Shown: positions 5,659 to 6,711 of the stretch, piece by piece
Layout: every line of letters starts with the position of its first letter
Position numbering within the stretch: the first letter of the stretch is position 1
Source of the DNA: Moraxellaceae bacterium
GTDB taxonomy: Bacteria > Pseudomonadota > Gammaproteobacteria > Pseudomonadales > UBA3067
Length of the DNA stretch: 6,711 nt
Direction of reading: 5' to 3'
Assembly (NCBI GenBank): GCA_002401525.1
Contig: NVTH01000227.1
Location: 1-6,711, forward strand
Translations under genes and position numbers: made by a program
The notes under the pieces: model-generated
Told to the model about the DNA's origin: nothing
The model's input: only the letters and a program-made list of their open reading frames with translations
Database searches by the model: none

Positions 5659-6543
5659 ATGTCTGAACTGGTCAGCAATGCTAACTCATCACTGCCTGAA
5701 GGAGTTGAAATCGTCACGCGTCAGGTAAAATTGAATCACTTAAAAAACAAACCGCGTTATTGGCATCATGACGACCCGTTTATGAGCCACTTAATCAACG
5801 CCGCGTCTATATTTCTTCCTGAAGGCGAGCGCTTCTTTATTCGCTCCTTCCTTTATTTCATCAATGAAGTCGACGATGAAACGTTAAGAAACGAGATTAA
5901 AGAATTTGTCACCCAAGAGGGCATTCACGGTGACGAACATTCCAAATTTAACCAAGATCTAATCGATAATTTGGGTTACGACTTTCTTGAAACTTCTGAG
6001 CTACGAATCAAACAAATATTTGCTTTCTACAACCGCTTTACTTCTAAAAAGTTTCAGCTTGCGATCACCTTAAGCGCCGAGCATTTTACCGCCATTATTG
6101 CCGAGATGGTGTTACGCAACCCCCAATTGATGGAAGGCGTCGAACCTAAATACCTAGAACTATGGCACTGGCATTTAATGGAGGAGCTAGAGCATAAAGG
6201 CGTTGCCATGGATTTATACAATGCGGTGGACGGCAGCTACTGGAAACGCTGCGTTGCCATCGTACTTATTTTGTCTTCCATCGTTCCTTACATTGGTTTT
6301 GTGTTCTACAAGCTACTCAAACAGGACGGCATGATCAGCAAAGAATTATGGCGCAAACAAAAACTCTACCATAAAGGAAACTCACCGGTATTTCGCCAGC
6401 TATGGGTTGATTTCAAATCATTTTTCAAAAGAGGCTTTCATCCTTGGCAGCACGATAATAGCGATTTAATCGTAGAACTCAACACTCAATTTTATAAACA
6501 GGGAATTATTAAACGACTTCCGAAATCAACCAGCGCCGCCTAA
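5659..6543 (+). CDS. PF10118-family 'metal-dependent hydrolase', possible ferritin-like di-iron protein
   Basis: The 294-residue protein matches the predicted metal-dependent hydrolase family (PF10118/COG3687) in length and hallmark segments: RYWHHDDP at 33-40, the NAASIFLPEGERFF stretch at 47-60, QEGIHGDEH at 86-94, LSAEHFTAIIAE at 138-149 and WHWHLMEELEHKGVAMD at 169-185. The order Glu (E55 or E57), E87-x-x-H90, E141, E176-x-x-H179 on predicted helices is the ligand order of ferritin-like di-iron proteins, so an oxygenase or oxidase role is as plausible as hydrolysis. A hydrophobic segment at about 199-221 suggests membrane association. The ATG at 5659 is chosen because AAGGG (5646-5650) lies eight bases upstream; an in-frame GTG at 5614 would add 15 residues unlike the family and has no good ribosome binding site. 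The reaction and substrate are not established. Confidence 0.88.
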   Translation: MSELVSNANSSLPEGVEIVTRQVKLNHLKNKPRYWHHDDPFMSHLINAASIFLPEGERFFIRSFLYFINEVDDETLRNEIKEFVTQEGIHGDEHSKFNQDLIDNLGYDFLETSELRIKQIFAFYNRFTSKKFQLAITLSAEHFTAIIAEMVLRNPQLMEGVEPKYLELWHWHLMEELEHKGVAMDLYNAVDGSYWKRCVAIVLILSSIVPYIGFVFYKLLKQDGMISKELWRKQKLYHKGNSPVFRQLWVDFKSFFKRGFHPWQHDNSDLIVELNTQFYKQGIIKRLPKSTSAA

Positions 6544-6563
6544 GCCGTCGCATGTTTTTCTAT

Positions 6564-6606
6564 CCCTATAAAAGAGCTAATCCCTTTTATAGGGGAGAAT
6601 TTTATT
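6564..6606 (+). terminator. Strong hairpin terminator of the PF10118 gene
   Basis: CCCTATAAAAG (6564-6574) and CTTTTATAGGG (6584-6594) form a perfect 11-bp stem with a 9-nt loop, starting 20 bp after the stop codon. A short T-rich stretch (AATTTTATT, 6598-6606) follows after GAG, so the U tract is imperfect. The hairpin is the most stable one in the window and marks the end of the transcription unit. Confidence 0.6.
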
Positions 6607-6618
6607 GAATTGATACGT

Positions 6619-6711
6619 AAGGGTATCTCTAAAAATTAGGATTTTTATTCGAGAGCAAGGAAGCATCGCACGGAGACCCGCAGTGTACACGAGGTACATG
6701 AGGAGTCGAGT
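6619..6711. repeat. Left part of a probable dispersed intergenic repeat, cut by the window edge
   Basis: It starts with AAGGGTATCTCTAAAAA, matching the sequence behind the RND gene (5253-5273) at 19 of 21 positions. The interior is more GC-rich than the flanking spacer and includes a small hairpin, GTGTAC (6683-6688) with GTACAT (6694-6699), around a 5-nt loop. There is no protein-coding signal. The location behind a gene terminator, the shared end and the structured interior fit a REP/MITE-like non-coding element. I have an uncertain recollection of similar intergenic elements in marine gammaproteobacteria; the right end is not in the window. Confidence 0.5.

Overview
The window looks like chromosomal DNA of a moderate-GC, free-living gammaproteobacterium, probably a marine one. 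This rests on the overall style of the proteins (an AGCS-type sodium:amino acid symporter, a GcvA-like LysR regulator, a COG1033-type RND transporter and a PF10118 protein) and on the AT-rich spacers carrying short dispersed repeats. There is no rRNA, tRNA, transposase, phage gene or CRISPR array in view. The taxonomic guess is inference from memory of families, not a database result.

Layout. Positions 1-91 hold the terminator of the first gene. Positions 92-1432 (minus) encode a complete sodium:alanine/glycine symporter. The 1433-1673 spacer holds a candidate promoter for the symporter and an array of 7-bp tandem repeats. Positions 1674-2558 (minus) encode a LysR-type regulator. The 373-bp divergent spacer 2559-2931 is rich in short palindromes, including three copies of CCTAGG, and carries candidate promoters in both directions. 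Positions 2932-5247 (plus) encode a 771-residue RND/MMPL-type transporter that starts with GTG behind a good Shine-Dalgarno site. The 411-bp spacer 5248-5658 begins with a repeat-derived hairpin and is otherwise AT-rich leader DNA. Positions 5659-6543 (plus) encode a PF10118 'metal-dependent hydrolase' family protein whose conserved acidic and histidine residues fit a ferritin-like di-iron pattern. The right edge, from 6619, is the start of what looks like a dispersed intergenic repeat whose first 21 bases match the sequence just behind the RND gene at 19 positions.

How the genes may work together. The LysR gene and the RND gene are divergent across an operator-rich spacer, the classical arrangement in which a LysR regulator controls the neighbouring gene and itself. 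The RND protein lacks an adjacent adaptor or outer-membrane channel, which fits the lipid/hydrophobe-moving MMPL-like branch rather than tripartite drug efflux. The PF10118 protein has a hydrophobic segment and a possible di-iron site, so a membrane-lipid or hydrophobic-substrate module is a reasonable but unproven reading. The symporter belongs to a separate transcription unit.
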